A DNA stretch of 64,000 nucleotides from JBBWZH01 sp035544115 (GCA_963714145.1 OY970235.1:6262001-6326000); one strand, 5' to 3'; shown: positions 1 to 10,300, numbered from the stretch's first letter. Numbers and translations: made by a program. Notes: generated by a model not told the origin, from the letters alone.

Positions 1-1
1 C

Positions 2-514
2 AACGGCAGCCTGGCGCCGGGGCGGCAGATCAACATCCGGGTGGCCGGCGGCGGCGTGATCGGCCGCGGCACCGACGGCTGCGTCGCCGAGGCCGAGCGC
101 GGCCTCTACGGCGATCTCGCCGCCTGGTCAACCGCCACCGTCCAGGTGGACACCCTCACCGGGCAGATCCCGCCGCGGGTGCTGACCGACCGGCGGTACC
201 TGAGCGCGCAGGCCGCCTGGGCCGGCTGCATGCGCGCCGCCGGCCAGCCCTACCGGACGCCGACCGATATCCGGGACCGCCTCGGCGAGCTGGCCGGCCG
301 CGCCGCCAGCCCGGCCGCCGAACAGTCGGCCGAGATCAAGGTCGCGGTGGCCGAGGCCGGCTGCGCGCAACGGACCGGTCTCGGCCGGGTCGCGGCGGCC
401 GTCGACCGCGAACTCCGGGACGCGCTGAGCCCGACCGACCGCGCCCTCCTGCAGGCCTACCGGCGGCTGCAGCAGGCGGCGCTGCCCCAGGCGCAGGCCG
501 CGCTCGCCCGCTGA
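2..514 (+). CDS. C-terminal part of an uncharacterised, probably secreted protein (5' end outside window)
   Basis: The reading frame is open from the first bases of the window to a TGA at 512-514, so the start lies upstream. About 170 residues are visible. They contain spaced cysteines (contexts GCVAEAE, WAGCMRAAG, EAGCAQR) and an Ala/Arg-rich helical tail. The W-x-x-C-M pattern recalls small secreted or lipoprotein families of actinomycetes, but I do not recognise the family. It is followed 72 bases later by a secreted-protein gene on the same strand. Function unknown. Confidence 0.6.
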   Translation, partial: NGSLAPGRQINIRVAGGGVIGRGTDGCVAEAERGLYGDLAAWSTATVQVDTLTGQIPPRVLTDRRYLSAQAAWAGCMRAAGQPYRTPTDIRDRLGELAGRAASPAAEQSAEIKVAVAEAGCAQRTGLGRVAAAVDRELRDALSPTDRALLQAYRRLQQAALPQAQAALAR

Positions 515-586
515 CGGCGGCGCCCGCTCACCCGACCCGGCCGGGGCATCCGGCCGGGGCCTGTCCCACCGACGAAAGGAGCCGCA

Positions 587-1054
587 GTGCGGCTGCGAAG
601 AATCACCACCCTGCTGGCCGGGCTGGCGCTGGCGGTCACCGGATCGCTGCTGTCCGCCGGGCAGGCGAACGCCTACGACTACTACGTCGGCAACGGCGAC
701 ATCGCCACCTGCCCGTCCGGTGACTTCTGCATCTCCGCCAACGACTGGGGCTTCGGCACCATCTACGGCTGGTTCGGCACCGACCGGGACTGGTACCGCA
801 ACGACGGCGGCAACGCCGGGCCGAACAACAAGGACCGCAGCTGGTACAACAACGGCACCAGCGGGCTGAGCGTCGTCGTGTTCAAGTACGGCAACGGCGG
901 GTCGGGCAACCCGAGCACCCCGACGGTCTGCCTGCGGCGCGGCTACTACGCCGACTTCAACAGCACCGGCGCCGGCGGCGGCCTGAACCAGGGCTCGGCG
1001 CACGTCTGGTCCAGCTCCTGCCAGGGCGCACCCGCGATCGGCCATTCGTTCTGA
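587..1054 (+). CDS. Secreted peptidase-inhibitor-like protein (family I36 type)
   Basis: A 155-residue protein starting at GTG 587, chosen because GAAAGGA lies just upstream. The N-terminus (MRLRRITTLLAGLALAVTG) is a Sec signal peptide, cleaved near QANA-Y. The mature part has an early CPSGDFC motif, a later N-K-D-R-S-W-Y-N-N stretch and two further cysteines. This is the layout of I36 family inhibitors (CPxGxxC, then NDxxSSxxN). Known I36 members inhibit secreted metalloproteases, but inhibition here is inferred from similarity only. An 18-bp-stem hairpin follows the stop. A second I36-like gene lies at 17840-18211. Confidence 0.6.
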   Translation: MRLRRITTLLAGLALAVTGSLLSAGQANAYDYYVGNGDIATCPSGDFCISANDWGFGTIYGWFGTDRDWYRNDGGNAGPNNKDRSWYNNGTSGLSVVVFKYGNGGSGNPSTPTVCLRRGYYADFNSTGAGGGLNQGSAHVWSSSCQGAPAIGHSF

Positions 1055-1068
1055 CCGACCGCTCCGGC

Positions 1069-1116
1069 CCGGTGGTCCGGCCCGGTGACCCACGGGTGAC
1101 CGGGCCGGACCACCGG
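1069..1116. terminator. Strong hairpin between convergent genes
   Basis: A perfect 18-bp inverted repeat: CCGGTGGTCCGGCCCGGT at 1069-1086 pairs with its complement at 1099-1116 across a 12-nt loop. It lies between the I36-like gene (+) and the SDR gene (-), so it probably ends both transcripts. There is no U tract, which is common for high-GC actinomycete terminators. Confidence 0.7.
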
Positions 1117-1181
1117 CCAGCCAACCCGCCGTCCGGCCGGATGGTCGGTCGGACGGGCCGGTCAGACCCGGTTCGGGCCGG

Positions 1182-1943
1182 TCAGGCCCGGTGGACGTCG
1201 CGGGTGCTGGCCTGGTCGCGCGGCATCAGGTCCATCCGGGCGATCGTGACGTGTGCGGGCCGGGTGACCGCGAAGGTGATCGCCTCGGCCACGTCGTCCC
1301 CGGTGAGCGGGGTCATCCCGGCGTAGACCCGGTCGGCCCGGTCGGCGTCGCCGCCGAACCGGACGGTGGAGAACTCGGTGTCGACCAGACCCGGCGCCAC
1401 GTCGATCACCCGCACCGGCTGGTCCATCAACTCCAGCCGGAGGGTGTCGGCGACCACGGCGGCGGCGTGCTTGGCCGCCGTGTACCCGCCGCCGCCCGGG
1501 TAGACCTCCCGGGCCGCCATGCTGGTCACCACGACCAGCCGGCCATCCCCGCTGGCCACCAGCTTGGGCAGGAAGGCCCGCGCGGTGCGGACCACACCCA
1601 GCACGTTCGCCTCCCACATCCAGCGCCACTGCTCGTCGGCGATGTCCAGCACCGGGTCGAGGCCGAGCGCGCCGCCGGCGTTGCAGATCAACACCGCACA
1701 TTCGGGCACCGCGGCGGCGAACGAGTCGACCGAGGCCTGGTCGGTGACGTCCAGCGGGTGTGCCCGGGCGGCCGGGCCGATACCGGCGGTGACCTCGTCC
1801 AGCCGGTCCTTCCGGCGGGCGCCGAGCACCACGGCGAACCCGGCCGCGGCCAGCTGCCGCGCCGTCGCCGCTCCGATGCCGCTGCTCGCCCCGGTCACCA
1901 CCGCGGTGCCGCGCCCGGCCGTCCCACCCACACCCTCGGACAT
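1182..1943 (-). CDS. SDR-family NAD(P)-dependent oxidoreductase
   Basis: A 253-residue classical short-chain dehydrogenase. The cofactor motif TGASSGIG lies at about residues 17-24. Residues GAR after the second strand suggest an NADP preference. NAG is at 88-90, the catalytic Ser near 141, and Y-T-A-A-K gives Tyr 154 and Lys 158. The length is normal and the protein should be cytosolic. The overall sequence resembles the YdfG/serine-3-dehydrogenase-like group, but the substrate cannot be read from sequence. It stands alone, convergent with the upstream I36-like gene. Confidence 0.88.
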   Translation of the reverse strand: MSEGVGGTAGRGTAVVTGASSGIGAATARQLAAAGFAVVLGARRKDRLDEVTAGIGPAARAHPLDVTDQASVDSFAAAVPECAVLICNAGGALGLDPVLDIADEQWRWMWEANVLGVVRTARAFLPKLVASGDGRLVVVTSMAAREVYPGGGGYTAAKHAAAVVADTLRLELMDQPVRVIDVAPGLVDTEFSTVRFGGDADRADRVYAGMTPLTGDDVAEAITFAVTRPAHVTIARMDLMPRDQASTRDVHRA

Positions 1944-2040
1944 GGTCTCGACCCTAGACGAATGGGTATGGCGACCTCATGACTGTGCTAGCCCGCCGAC
2001 CCCTCGCTCCACTCCACGGCGTCCAGACGGAGGCAACCTC

Positions 2041-2463
2041 ATGACTGAGATCGAGGATGTGCTCCGGCTGGACGAGACGGTGGACGCCGGCAGCGCCGCC
2101 CGGGCCGCCGAGGAGGCGCTGCGCACCGCGGTGCACGCGACCGACGCGTCCACCGGCTGGCCCGGGTTGACCGGTGCCGCTGATGTCTACGCGGTGCTCG
2201 GTGCGTTGGGCTACACGCTGGAACTGTTGCCGCAGTTGCTCGACCAGCTCACCGGTTGGCTGGCCGAGCACGCCCCGCGCCTGCAGGTGGACGGTGCGCT
2301 CGGGGCGCCGGCCGAGCTGGTGGCCGCGGTGCGGGCGGATCTGGACGGGGCGCTGGCCGCGCTCGCCGACGGCCGCGGCCGGCTGGCCACCGCCCAGGCC
2401 GCACTCGCCGCGGTCAGCGGGCCGGTCAACGGGCCGGTCGGCCCGGCCGATCAGAGCCGGTGA
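2041..2463 (+). CDS. Small uncharacterised helical protein
   Basis: A 140-residue acidic, Ala/Leu-rich protein. ATG 2041 is chosen because GGAGG sits 7-8 bases upstream; the frame is open further upstream, but only as antisense to the SDR gene. The sequence (GYTLELLPQLLDQLTGWLAEHAPRL and later alanine-rich helices) predicts an all-helical cytosolic protein without signal or membrane segment. A conserved-looking SDR-to-helical-protein neighbourhood is the only context. I do not recognise a family. Confidence 0.65.
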   Translation: MTEIEDVLRLDETVDAGSAARAAEEALRTAVHATDASTGWPGLTGAADVYAVLGALGYTLELLPQLLDQLTGWLAEHAPRLQVDGALGAPAELVAAVRADLDGALAALADGRGRLATAQAALAAVSGPVNGPVGPADQSR

Positions 2464-2598
2464 CCGGGGTACCCGCCGGCCGAGTTATCCACAGGCAGAT
2501 CCGTCCTCCACAGAATGCGGTTCGGTCGTCCGTTCCGGGCGCCGAGCGGGTTGACTTGAGCTCGCCAGCCACCCCGCTTGCCGATCATGGAGGATCTT

Positions 2599-4716
2599 GT
2601 GCCCACTGCCGCTATTGACCTTGACGCGCTGCGCGAGCGGGCCGAGGAGTGCCTGCGCGCGCTGGTCGGGTCCGCGGCGGCACGGCTGCGAGATGATCAG
2701 TGGGCGGCGGTGCGGGCGCTGGTGGCCGACCGCCGGCGGGCGCTGGTGGTGCAGCGCACCGGCTGGGGCAAGTCGGCGGTCTACTTCGTCGCGACCGCGC
2801 TGCTGCGTGCGGGTGGCGCCGGCCCGACGGTGATCGTCTCACCGCTGCTCGCGCTGATGCGCAACCAGATCGCCGCCGCCGAGCGGGCCGGCATCCGGGC
2901 CGTCACGATCAATTCGACCAACACCGAAGACTGGTCGGCCATCCACGGCCGGATCGCCGCCGGCGAGGTCGACGTGCTGCTGGTCTCGCCGGAACGGCTG
3001 AACAACCCCGGCTTCCGGGACGAGGTGCTGCCCGGCCTGGCCGCCGCCACCGGCCTGCTGGTGGTGGACGAGGCGCACTGCATCTCCGACTGGGGGCACG
3101 ACTTCCGGCCGGACTACCGGCGGATCCGGACGCTGCTGGCCGACCTGCCGGCCGGCATTCCGGTGCTCGCCACCACGGCCACCGCGAACGCCCGGGTCAC
3201 CCTGGACGTGGCCGAGCAGCTCGACCCGCGCGGCGACGCCGACGTGCTGGTGCAGCGCGGCACGCTCGATCGGGAGTCGCTGCGGCTGGGCGTGCTGAGC
3301 CTGCCCGACCACGCACACCGGCTGGCCTGGCTGGCCGAGCACCTGAACGATTTCACCGGCTCCGGGATCATCTACACGCTCACCGTGGCCGCCACCGTCG
3401 ACGTGGCCGACTACCTCTCCGCCCGTGGTCACCGGGTCGCCGCCTACTCCGGGCAGACCGACCCGGCCGACCGGCTGGCTGCCGAGGAAGACCTGCTGGG
3501 TAACCGGGTCAAGGCGCTGATCGCCACCTCCGCGCTGGGCATGGGCTTCGACAAGCCCGACCTCGGCTTCGTCGTGCACCTGGGCGCGCCGCCCTCTCCC
3601 ATCGCGTACTACCAGCAGGTCGGCCGGGCCGGGCGTGGAGTGGAGCGGGCCACCGTGGTGCTGCTGCCCGGCCGGGAAGACCGGCAGATCTGGGACTATT
3701 TCGCCTCCCTCGCGTTCCCACCGGAGCAGGACGTGCGCGGCACGCTGCGGGTGCTCGCCGACGCCGGCCGCCCGCTGTCCACCGCCGCGTTGGAGACGTA
3801 CGTCCCGCTGCGGCGCACCCGGCTGGAGACCATGCTCAAGGTGCTGGACGTGGACGGCGCGGTCCGCCGGGTGCGCGGCGGCTGGGAGTCCACCGGCGCC
3901 GGCTGGGATTACGACACCGACCGGTACGAGCGGGTCAGCGCCACCCGGCGGGCCGAGCAGCAGGCGATGCTCGACTACATCGACGCCCCGGGCTGCCGGA
4001 TGCGGTACCTGCGCACCGCGCTGGACGATCCGGAGGCCACCGACTGCGGCCGGTGCGACCGGTGTGGCGGGCTGACGCTGGCCAGCGCGGCCAGCGAGGC
4101 CGCGGTGGCTGCGGCCACCCAGCAGCTCGACCGGCCCGGCGTGCCGGTCGACCCGCGGCGGCAGTGGCCGACCGCGATGCGCACGCTCGGCGTCAACCTG
4201 ACCGGCCGGATCCCGGTGGACGAGGCGGCCGAGCCGGGCCGCGCCATCGCCCGGCTGACCGACCTCGGCTGGGGCGACCAACTCCGGGCCCTGTTCGGGC
4301 CGGGCAGCGCGGACGGTGCGGTGCCGGTGCCGCTCCGGCACGCCGCCGTGGCCGTGCTGGACGCGTGGGAGTTCCCCACCCGGCCGACCGGCATCGTCGC
4401 GATCGGCTCGGTCACCCGCAGCGAACTGGTGCACCACCTCGCGACCGGTCTGGCCAGGTACACCGGCTGGCCGCTGCTGGCCCGGTTCGAGCCGGACGGT
4501 CGGGCACCCGGATCGGCCGCCACCAACTCGGCGCAGCGGCTGCGGGCCGTGTCCGACCGGCTCACGCTCTCCGACCCGGGCGCGGTCACCGGCCAGGCCG
4601 TCCTGCTGGTGGACGACCGCACCAACACCGGCTGGACGCTGACCGTGGCCGCCCGCGCCCTGCGCCAGGCCGGAGCCAGCGCCGTCTACCCGTTCGTCCT
4701 CGCCGTGGACGGGTGA
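2599..4716 (+). CDS. RecQ-family DNA helicase fused to a phosphoribosyltransferase-like domain
   Basis: A 705-residue protein. GTG 2599 is preferred because GGAGG (2589-2593) lies five bases before it; an in-frame ATG at 2587 would overlap this site. Helicase motifs: Walker A GWGKS near residue 57, DEAH near 158 followed by CISDWGHDFRPDYR, then TATA, and a motif VI region QQVGRAGR. A zinc-binding cysteine set follows (C-R-M-R-Y-L ... DCGRCDRC), typical of RecQ. The last ~150 residues end in VLLVDDRTNTGWT (about 668-680), the PRPP-binding signature of type I phosphoribosyltransferases. The helicase should unwind DNA 3'-5' with ATP. What the fused domain does is unknown. Confidence 0.9.
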   Translation: MPTAAIDLDALRERAEECLRALVGSAAARLRDDQWAAVRALVADRRRALVVQRTGWGKSAVYFVATALLRAGGAGPTVIVSPLLALMRNQIAAAERAGIRAVTINSTNTEDWSAIHGRIAAGEVDVLLVSPERLNNPGFRDEVLPGLAAATGLLVVDEAHCISDWGHDFRPDYRRIRTLLADLPAGIPVLATTATANARVTLDVAEQLDPRGDADVLVQRGTLDRESLRLGVLSLPDHAHRLAWLAEHLNDFTGSGIIYTLTVAATVDVADYLSARGHRVAAYSGQTDPADRLAAEEDLLGNRVKALIATSALGMGFDKPDLGFVVHLGAPPSPIAYYQQVGRAGRGVERATVVLLPGREDRQIWDYFASLAFPPEQDVRGTLRVLADAGRPLSTAALETYVPLRRTRLETMLKVLDVDGAVRRVRGGWESTGAGWDYDTDRYERVSATRRAEQQAMLDYIDAPGCRMRYLRTALDDPEATDCGRCDRCGGLTLASAASEAAVAAATQQLDRPGVPVDPRRQWPTAMRTLGVNLTGRIPVDEAAEPGRAIARLTDLGWGDQLRALFGPGSADGAVPVPLRHAAVAVLDAWEFPTRPTGIVAIGSVTRSELVHHLATGLARYTGWPLLARFEPDGRAPGSAATNSAQRLRAVSDRLTLSDPGAVTGQAVLLVDDRTNTGWTLTVAARALRQAGASAVYPFVLAVDG

Positions 4717-4814
4717 GCCGCTGGACGGGTGAGGTGGACGGGCAACCTGTGCCGGGCGGGGCGGCTGGGCAGTACGCTGGCGGCTCACCGGGGTGATCTT
4801 GGAAGGCGGGCCGG

Positions 4815-5177
4815 ATGGACATCGCTGCAGGGATCGCGGTTGGCGCCATCGCGGCGCTGCACGTGTACATCCTGGTGCTGGAGATGTTCCTGTGGCGCAC
4901 TGAGCGGGGGCGGCAGGCATTCGGCACCACGCCCGAATTCGCCGAGGCGAGCGCCCCGATGGCCGCGAACCAGGGCCTCTACAACGGGTTCCTGGCCGCC
5001 GGCCTGATCTGGGGCCTGATCGCGTCCGACCCCACCGGGTACGCCGCCCGCATCTTCTTCCTGATCTGCGTCATGGTGGCCGGCCTGTACGGGGCGATCA
5101 CGGTGAACCGCCGCATCCTGCTGATCCAGACCGTCCCGGCCGGCATCGCCCTGCTGCTGGTCCTGCTGTCGCGTTAG
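4815..5177 (+). CDS. DUF1304-type small membrane protein
   Basis: A 120-residue integral membrane protein with four predicted helices (starting at about residues 2, 52, 75 and 100). The pattern HVYILVLEMFLWRTERGRQAFG and the central ANQGLYNGFLAAGL are characteristic of the DUF1304 family, whose biochemical role is unknown. ATG 4815 has a GGAAGG site upstream. It ends 13 bases from the stop of the convergent L,D-transpeptidase gene, so the two transcripts must overlap or share a terminator. Confidence 0.85.
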   Translation: MDIAAGIAVGAIAALHVYILVLEMFLWRTERGRQAFGTTPEFAEASAPMAANQGLYNGFLAAGLIWGLIASDPTGYAARIFFLICVMVAGLYGAITVNRRILLIQTVPAGIALLLVLLSR

Positions 5178-5190
5178 GACGATCAGCCGG

Positions 5191-6135
5191 CTACGGCACC
5201 CAGCGGCTCGGGATCGGGAGGTAGGCCCGCCAGCCGACGCCCATGCTGATGATCGGGTGGTTCGCCGGCTTCAGCCAGCGCATCAGCCAGACCAGGTTGG
5301 CCGCCGGTATCGCGACGCAGCCCGCGGTGGGCCGGCCGTTGCTGACGTGCAGGAAGAACGCCGAGCCGGCACCGGCACGGACCGGGCTGCGGTTGTAGTT
5401 GATCACCATCGCGTTCGCGTAGACCGCGCCGGCGGCGGCCAGCCGCTCGGACACCCGCTCGTTGAACGTGCAGTGCCCGGCCGCGCAGCGCTGATGCGTG
5501 TTGTAGAGCTTGGAACGGGTGTCCGAGACCCACCAGTCGTACCCGTCCACCTTGCGGTAGGGCATGGTGGTGCCGGGGTTGGCGGCGATGCCGAAGCCCT
5601 CGGTCAGCGTGAACTGGCCGGCCGGGGTGCGGCTGAGCGTCTCGCTCGCGGCGCCGATGCCCTGCTTGCCGATGTACGCGGTGACCGGCCCGTACACCCG
5701 CTTGTACGAACCGGCCGTGGTGCGCTGCCAGGCCTCCAGCACCGCCGTGGTGGATGAGGCCGCCGCCGCCCGCACCGTGATCACCTGTACCGGTACCACC
5801 GCGGCGCCCGCCGGCGCCCCGGTCAGCGCCGTCACCCCGGCAACGGCAGCACCGGCGGTCACCGCCGCGACGGCTACCCGGACCGCGACGCTCCGGAAGG
5901 CGCGCCGGCCGACGCCCGGCCGGGCCGCACCGGCCACTGTGGACTCGTCCCGCCCGGGGCGCACCGCACCGATCCGGCGCACGGCCAGCCGCCAGCCGGC
6001 GACGGCGCTCCCGCTGGCGGCGTTGTCCGCGGCCCGCGGCGGCACCGGTGGCTGACCCGCGGCCGGGCCGGGCCGGTCGCCGGCAGGGCGCCAGCGGGCC
6101 GGCGTCGTCCGACGCGGCCAGTGCATGCGGTTCAT
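5191..6135 (-). CDS. Membrane-anchored L,D-transpeptidase family protein
   Basis: A 314-residue protein. ATG 6135 is chosen because AGGGG precedes it at normal distance; an in-frame upstream ATG at 6165 lacks a site. A basic, Pro/Arg-rich N-terminal region is followed by a hydrophobic segment at about 85-110, so the catalytic part lies outside the membrane. The catalytic region contains HVSNGRPTAGCVAIPAANL, a YkuD-like His ... Gly-Cys-Val motif with a putative nucleophile Cys. Such enzymes make 3-3 peptidoglycan cross-links or related bonds. Family assignment is solid; the exact cell-wall substrate is not shown. Confidence 0.8.
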   Translation of the reverse strand: MNRMHWPRRTTPARWRPAGDRPGPAAGQPPVPPRAADNAASGSAVAGWRLAVRRIGAVRPGRDESTVAGAARPGVGRRAFRSVAVRVAVAAVTAGAAVAGVTALTGAPAGAAVVPVQVITVRAAAASSTTAVLEAWQRTTAGSYKRVYGPVTAYIGKQGIGAASETLSRTPAGQFTLTEGFGIAANPGTTMPYRKVDGYDWWVSDTRSKLYNTHQRCAAGHCTFNERVSERLAAAGAVYANAMVINYNRSPVRAGAGSAFFLHVSNGRPTAGCVAIPAANLVWLMRWLKPANHPIISMGVGWRAYLPIPSRWVP

Positions 6136-6278
6136 CTCGGATTTCCCCTGTTTCGGCGGTGCCATCCCGGGCGGGCGATGTTAACGCCGCGACCAGGGGC
6201 GGCGCAGCGGAATCCGCTGCCCGATCGGGCAGCGGATGACCGGATACCAACTTTCGGGCGCCGGACCGGACTACCAGA

Positions 6279-7268
6279 ATGGGCCCGGTGCGATACACGC
6301 GACTGGGAGCGTCCGGGCTGAAGGTCTCGCCGATCTGCCTGGGCATGATGAGTTACGGCGACCCGGCCCAGCGGCCCTGGGCACTCGACGAGGAAGCGGC
6401 GCTGCCGATCGTCTCGGCCGCCGTCGACGCCGGGGTGAACTTCTTCGACACCGCGGATGTGTACTCCGTCGGCGTCAGCGAGGAGATCACCGGCCGGCTG
6501 CTGAGCAAGCTGTTCCCGCACCGGGACGACTACGTGCTGGCGACGAAGGTGTACTCGCAGATGGGCCCCGGCCCGAACGAGCAGGGCCTGTCCCGCAAGC
6601 ACATCCTGGCCGGCATCGACAACTCGCTGCGCCGGCTGGGCACCGACTACGTCGACCTCTACCAGATCCACCGGTGGGACTACGACACGCCGATCGAGGA
6701 GACGATGGGCGCGCTGGACGAGGTGGTGCGCGCCGGCAAGGCGCGCTACCTCGGCGCGTCCAGCATGTTCGCCTGGCAGTTCGCCAAGGCGCAGCACGTC
6801 GCCGCCGACGCCGGGCTGACCCGGTTCGTCTCGATGCAGAACTACTACAACCTGGCCTACCGCGAGGAGGAGCGGGAGATGAACCCGCTCTGCCTCGACC
6901 AGGGAGTCGGCCTGATCCCGTGGAGCCCGCTGGCCCGCGGCCTGCTCGCCGGCAACCGCGATCGCGGTGGCGTCCGGAACACGGTCCGGGCCCGCAGCGA
7001 CCAGTTCGGTGACGAGCTCTACACCGACGACGACTTCGACGTCGTGGACGTGGTCCGCGCGGTCGCCGCGGAGCGCGGGCTGCCGGCGGCGCAGGTCGCG
7101 CTGGCCTGGCTGCTGGCCAAGCCGGCGGTCACCGCCCCGATCGTCGGCGCGACCAAGCTCGGCCACCTGCAGGATGCGGTGGCCGCGGTCGACGTCACGC
7201 TCACCGCCGACGAGGTCGCCCGGCTGGAGGCGCCCTACCGGCCGCACCCCGTCCTCGGCCACCGCTAG
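6279..7268 (+). CDS. Aldo/keto reductase
   Basis: A 329-residue NADPH-dependent oxidoreductase with a complete AKR tetrad: Asp and Tyr in FFDTADVYSVG, Lys in VLATKVY, His in LYQIHRWD. The C-terminal cofactor-binding region (PIVGATKLGHLQDAV) is also intact. The IPWSPLARGLLAGN stretch is typical of the YajO/tas-like group. ATG 6279 and GTG 6288 are both possible starts; neither has a strong ribosome site. It is monocistronic, followed by a good terminator at 7282-7318. The substrate is unknown. Confidence 0.9.
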   Translation: MGPVRYTRLGASGLKVSPICLGMMSYGDPAQRPWALDEEAALPIVSAAVDAGVNFFDTADVYSVGVSEEITGRLLSKLFPHRDDYVLATKVYSQMGPGPNEQGLSRKHILAGIDNSLRRLGTDYVDLYQIHRWDYDTPIEETMGALDEVVRAGKARYLGASSMFAWQFAKAQHVAADAGLTRFVSMQNYYNLAYREEEREMNPLCLDQGVGLIPWSPLARGLLAGNRDRGGVRNTVRARSDQFGDELYTDDDFDVVDVVRAVAAERGLPAAQVALAWLLAKPAVTAPIVGATKLGHLQDAVAAVDVTLTADEVARLEAPYRPHPVLGHR

Positions 7269-7281
7269 CGGGTTCCGCCCG

Positions 7282-7318
7282 CCGCCCGGGTCCGCCAGCA
7301 CGGCGGCCCGGGCGGTTT
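7282..7318 (+). terminator. Intrinsic terminator after the aldo/keto reductase
   Basis: CCGCCCGGG-T-CCGCC (7282-7296) pairs with GGCGGCCCGGGCGG (7302-7315), with one bulged T and a 5-nt loop, and is followed by TTT. This is one of the few hairpins in the window with a short T tract. Confidence 0.75.
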
Positions 7319-7393
7319 CGCGTTCCGGTGTGAAGGATCCGGGCGGGTCCGGACGAGTGTCGGGTGACCTGTCCCTCGACACTGGAGTCCTTC

Positions 7394-10300
7394 ATGCGTC
7401 GACGAACGGCCGGCCCCGCCGCGGCCGCCGTGCTGGTGGCCGCGGTAGCCGCGACCAGCCTGGCGGTGCACCCGCCGCAGGCCGCCGGCTCCCCCGCCAA
7501 CCCGGTCGGCAGAACCGGCCCGGCGGCGAGCCTGACCTGGCAGACCGTCACGTTGCTGACCGGAGACCACGTCCGGGTCGGCACCGGGGCCGATGGCCAG
7601 CAGGTGGCGCAGGTCCAGCCGGCGCCCGGCCGGGAACGGATGGTGTTCTTCCGGCGCAGCCACGGCAAGCAACTGCTGGTGCTCCCGGCGGACGCGGCGC
7701 CGATGGTCGCCCGCGGCCAGCTCGACCAGGGGCTGTTCGACGTGACCGGGCTGGTCCGGGAAGGGTTCGCGGACAGCGCCCGGCCGGACCTGCCGCTGAT
7801 CGTCAGCAACCGGCCGGGCCACCGGCCGCGGCCGCTGGGCCGCACCCGCACCAGCCGCGCCCTGCCGGCGCTGAACGGCCTGGCCGTATCCGAGCGCAAG
7901 GCCGACGCCGGCGCGTTCTGGACGGCGCTGACCGGCGGTGCGGCAGCCGACGTCGGGCACGTCTGGCTGGACGGCCGGGTGCACGCCCGGCTCGATCACA
8001 GCGTGCCGCAGATCGGCGCGCCCGCGGCCTGGCAGGCCGGCTACACCGGCCGCGGGGTGACGGTGGCGGTGCTGGACTCGGGCATCGACGCCACCCATCC
8101 GGACCTGGCCGACGCGGTCGCCGCCGCCAAGGACTTCACCGGCGGCTCGAACGGCACCACCGACGGTGCCGGGCACGGCACGCACGTCGCGTCGATCATC
8201 ACCGGCAGCGGGGCCGCGTCCGGCGGCAGGTACGTCGGGGTGGCGCCGGACGCCCGGCTGGCCATCGGCAAGGTGCTGGACGACACCGGTAGCGGCGCGT
8301 TCTCCCAGGTCATCGCCGGTATGCAGTGGGCGGCGACGGAGCAGCACGCCCGCGTGGTGAACCTGAGCCTCGGCCTGGACGCGGGCAGCGACGGCACCGA
8401 CCCGATCTCGGCGACGCTGAACTCGCTGACCGCCAGCACCGGCACACTGTTCGTGGTCGCCGCCGGCAACGCCGGCCAGGACGAGTTCGGCGAGCACGAC
8501 GAGTCGGTCGGCATCCCGGGCGTGGCCGACGCGGCGCTGACCGTCGGCGCGGTCGACGGTGCCGACGCGCTGGCGCCGTTCTCCAGCCGCGGCCCGCGCC
8601 GCGGCGACGCCGGGGTCAAGCCGGACCTGACCGCGCCCGGCGTCGGCATCGTCGCCGCCAGGGCGGCCGGAACCGAGCTCGGCGAGGTGGTCGGGGACGC
8701 CTACGTCCGGCTGGACGGCACCTCGATGGCCACCCCGCACGTGGCCGGCGCGGCCGCGATCCTGGCCCAGCAGCACCCGGACTGGACCGCCGGCCGGCTG
8801 AAGGCCGCGCTGATGAACACCGCGGCGGTCAACCCCAGCACCGGCGTGTACGGCCAGGGCGCCGGCCGGGTGGATGTGGCGCGCGCCGTCAGCACGCAGT
8901 CCTGGGCCAGCCCGGCCAGCGTCGCGGTGGACCTCACGCCCGACGGGCCGGCCACGGTGACCCGCCCGGTCACGCTGCACAACGACGCCGACACCGCGGT
9001 CACCCTCACCCTGGCCGCGGCCGCGACCGGACCGGACGGGCAGCCGGCGCCGGCGGTGCTGGCCGTCGCGCCGGCCCAGGTCACGATCCCGCCGGGCGGC
9101 AGCGCACCGGTCACCGTGACCGCGCACCGGCCCGCCACCGGCCGGTACAGCGGACGGCTCACCGCCACGTCGGCCGGCAGCCAACTGACCGTGCCGGTCG
9201 GTGTGGTGGCCGAGCCGCAGCTGTACACGGTCCACGTGGCCGGCATCGACCGCGCCGGCCACTCCGCCGGCGGCACCCTGGAGACGATCCCCTGGCTGGA
9301 CCTGCTCAACCTGACCACCGGCGAGTACGCGCCGGTCTTCGTCAGCGGCAACGGCGTGACCGCCCGGGTGCCGGCCGGCCGGTACGACCTGGCCGTGTAC
9401 GTCGACACCCCCGGCCCGGACGGCCAGATCGCCAGCAGCGCGCTGGTCAGCATCCCGGCGCTGACCGTGCGCAAGAACGTGACGGTGACCGCCGACGCCC
9501 GCACGGCGCATCTGCTCTCGGCCACTGTGGACAGTCGCACCGCCGTCCACAGTGGAGTCGACGTGGCCGGCGTGGCACAGACCGTCGCCGGCCGGTTCAC
9601 CGCGTCCGGCACCGGCTCCGCGGACCCCGCGGTCGGGCTGTACGTGACCGCCACACCGAAGGTCACGTCCCGGCCGTACGCCTTCTACTACAAGACGATC
9701 CGCGCCGAACCGCTCGGCGGCGCCGCCCCGAAGGCGTACAACCTCGCGCTGATGGTGAACGGCCAGGTGCCGAGCCGACCCACCTTCCGGGTCGCTGACC
9801 GCGACCTGGCCCAGCTGGACAGCAGGTTCCACGCCGACGGCACCCCGCTGGCCGGCACCCGCACCACGATCCAGGTGCTGCCGGGGGAGGACTTCCCGTT
9901 CGGCGGCGGCGACTACCCCGTCCAGCTGCCGGGGCGCCGGATCGAGCTGTACTCGGCGTCCCCGGGGCTGCGCTGGTTCCGGGTGCTGGACGCCGACTCG
10001 ACCGGGCCGGACGGCGAGTTCCTCTCCGAGGCCGCCAACGACCCGGCGATGCGGCCGGGTGACCGGCTCCGGTTCGACTGGAACTCGGCGGCGCTCGGCG
10101 CCGTGGTCGCGCCCGGCCCCCGCGCCAAGTGCAGGCCCGGCCAGGTGCTGATGGTCGCCTTCCCGTTCGTCTCGCCCGGCGACGCGTACGGGTTCACCCC
10201 GGGCACCCAGCAGGTGTCCGTCTTGCGGAACGGGGCACCGCTCGGCTCGGTGGACGACATCGGCGGCTGCTTCGCCACCCCGCCGGGCGCCGCGTCGTAC

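Noticed and set aside
2839..4920. Long minus-strand open frame opposite the RecQ gene
   Set aside because: Low-complexity His/Gly/Arg/Val translation and no ribosome site; the opposite strand has clear helicase motifs.
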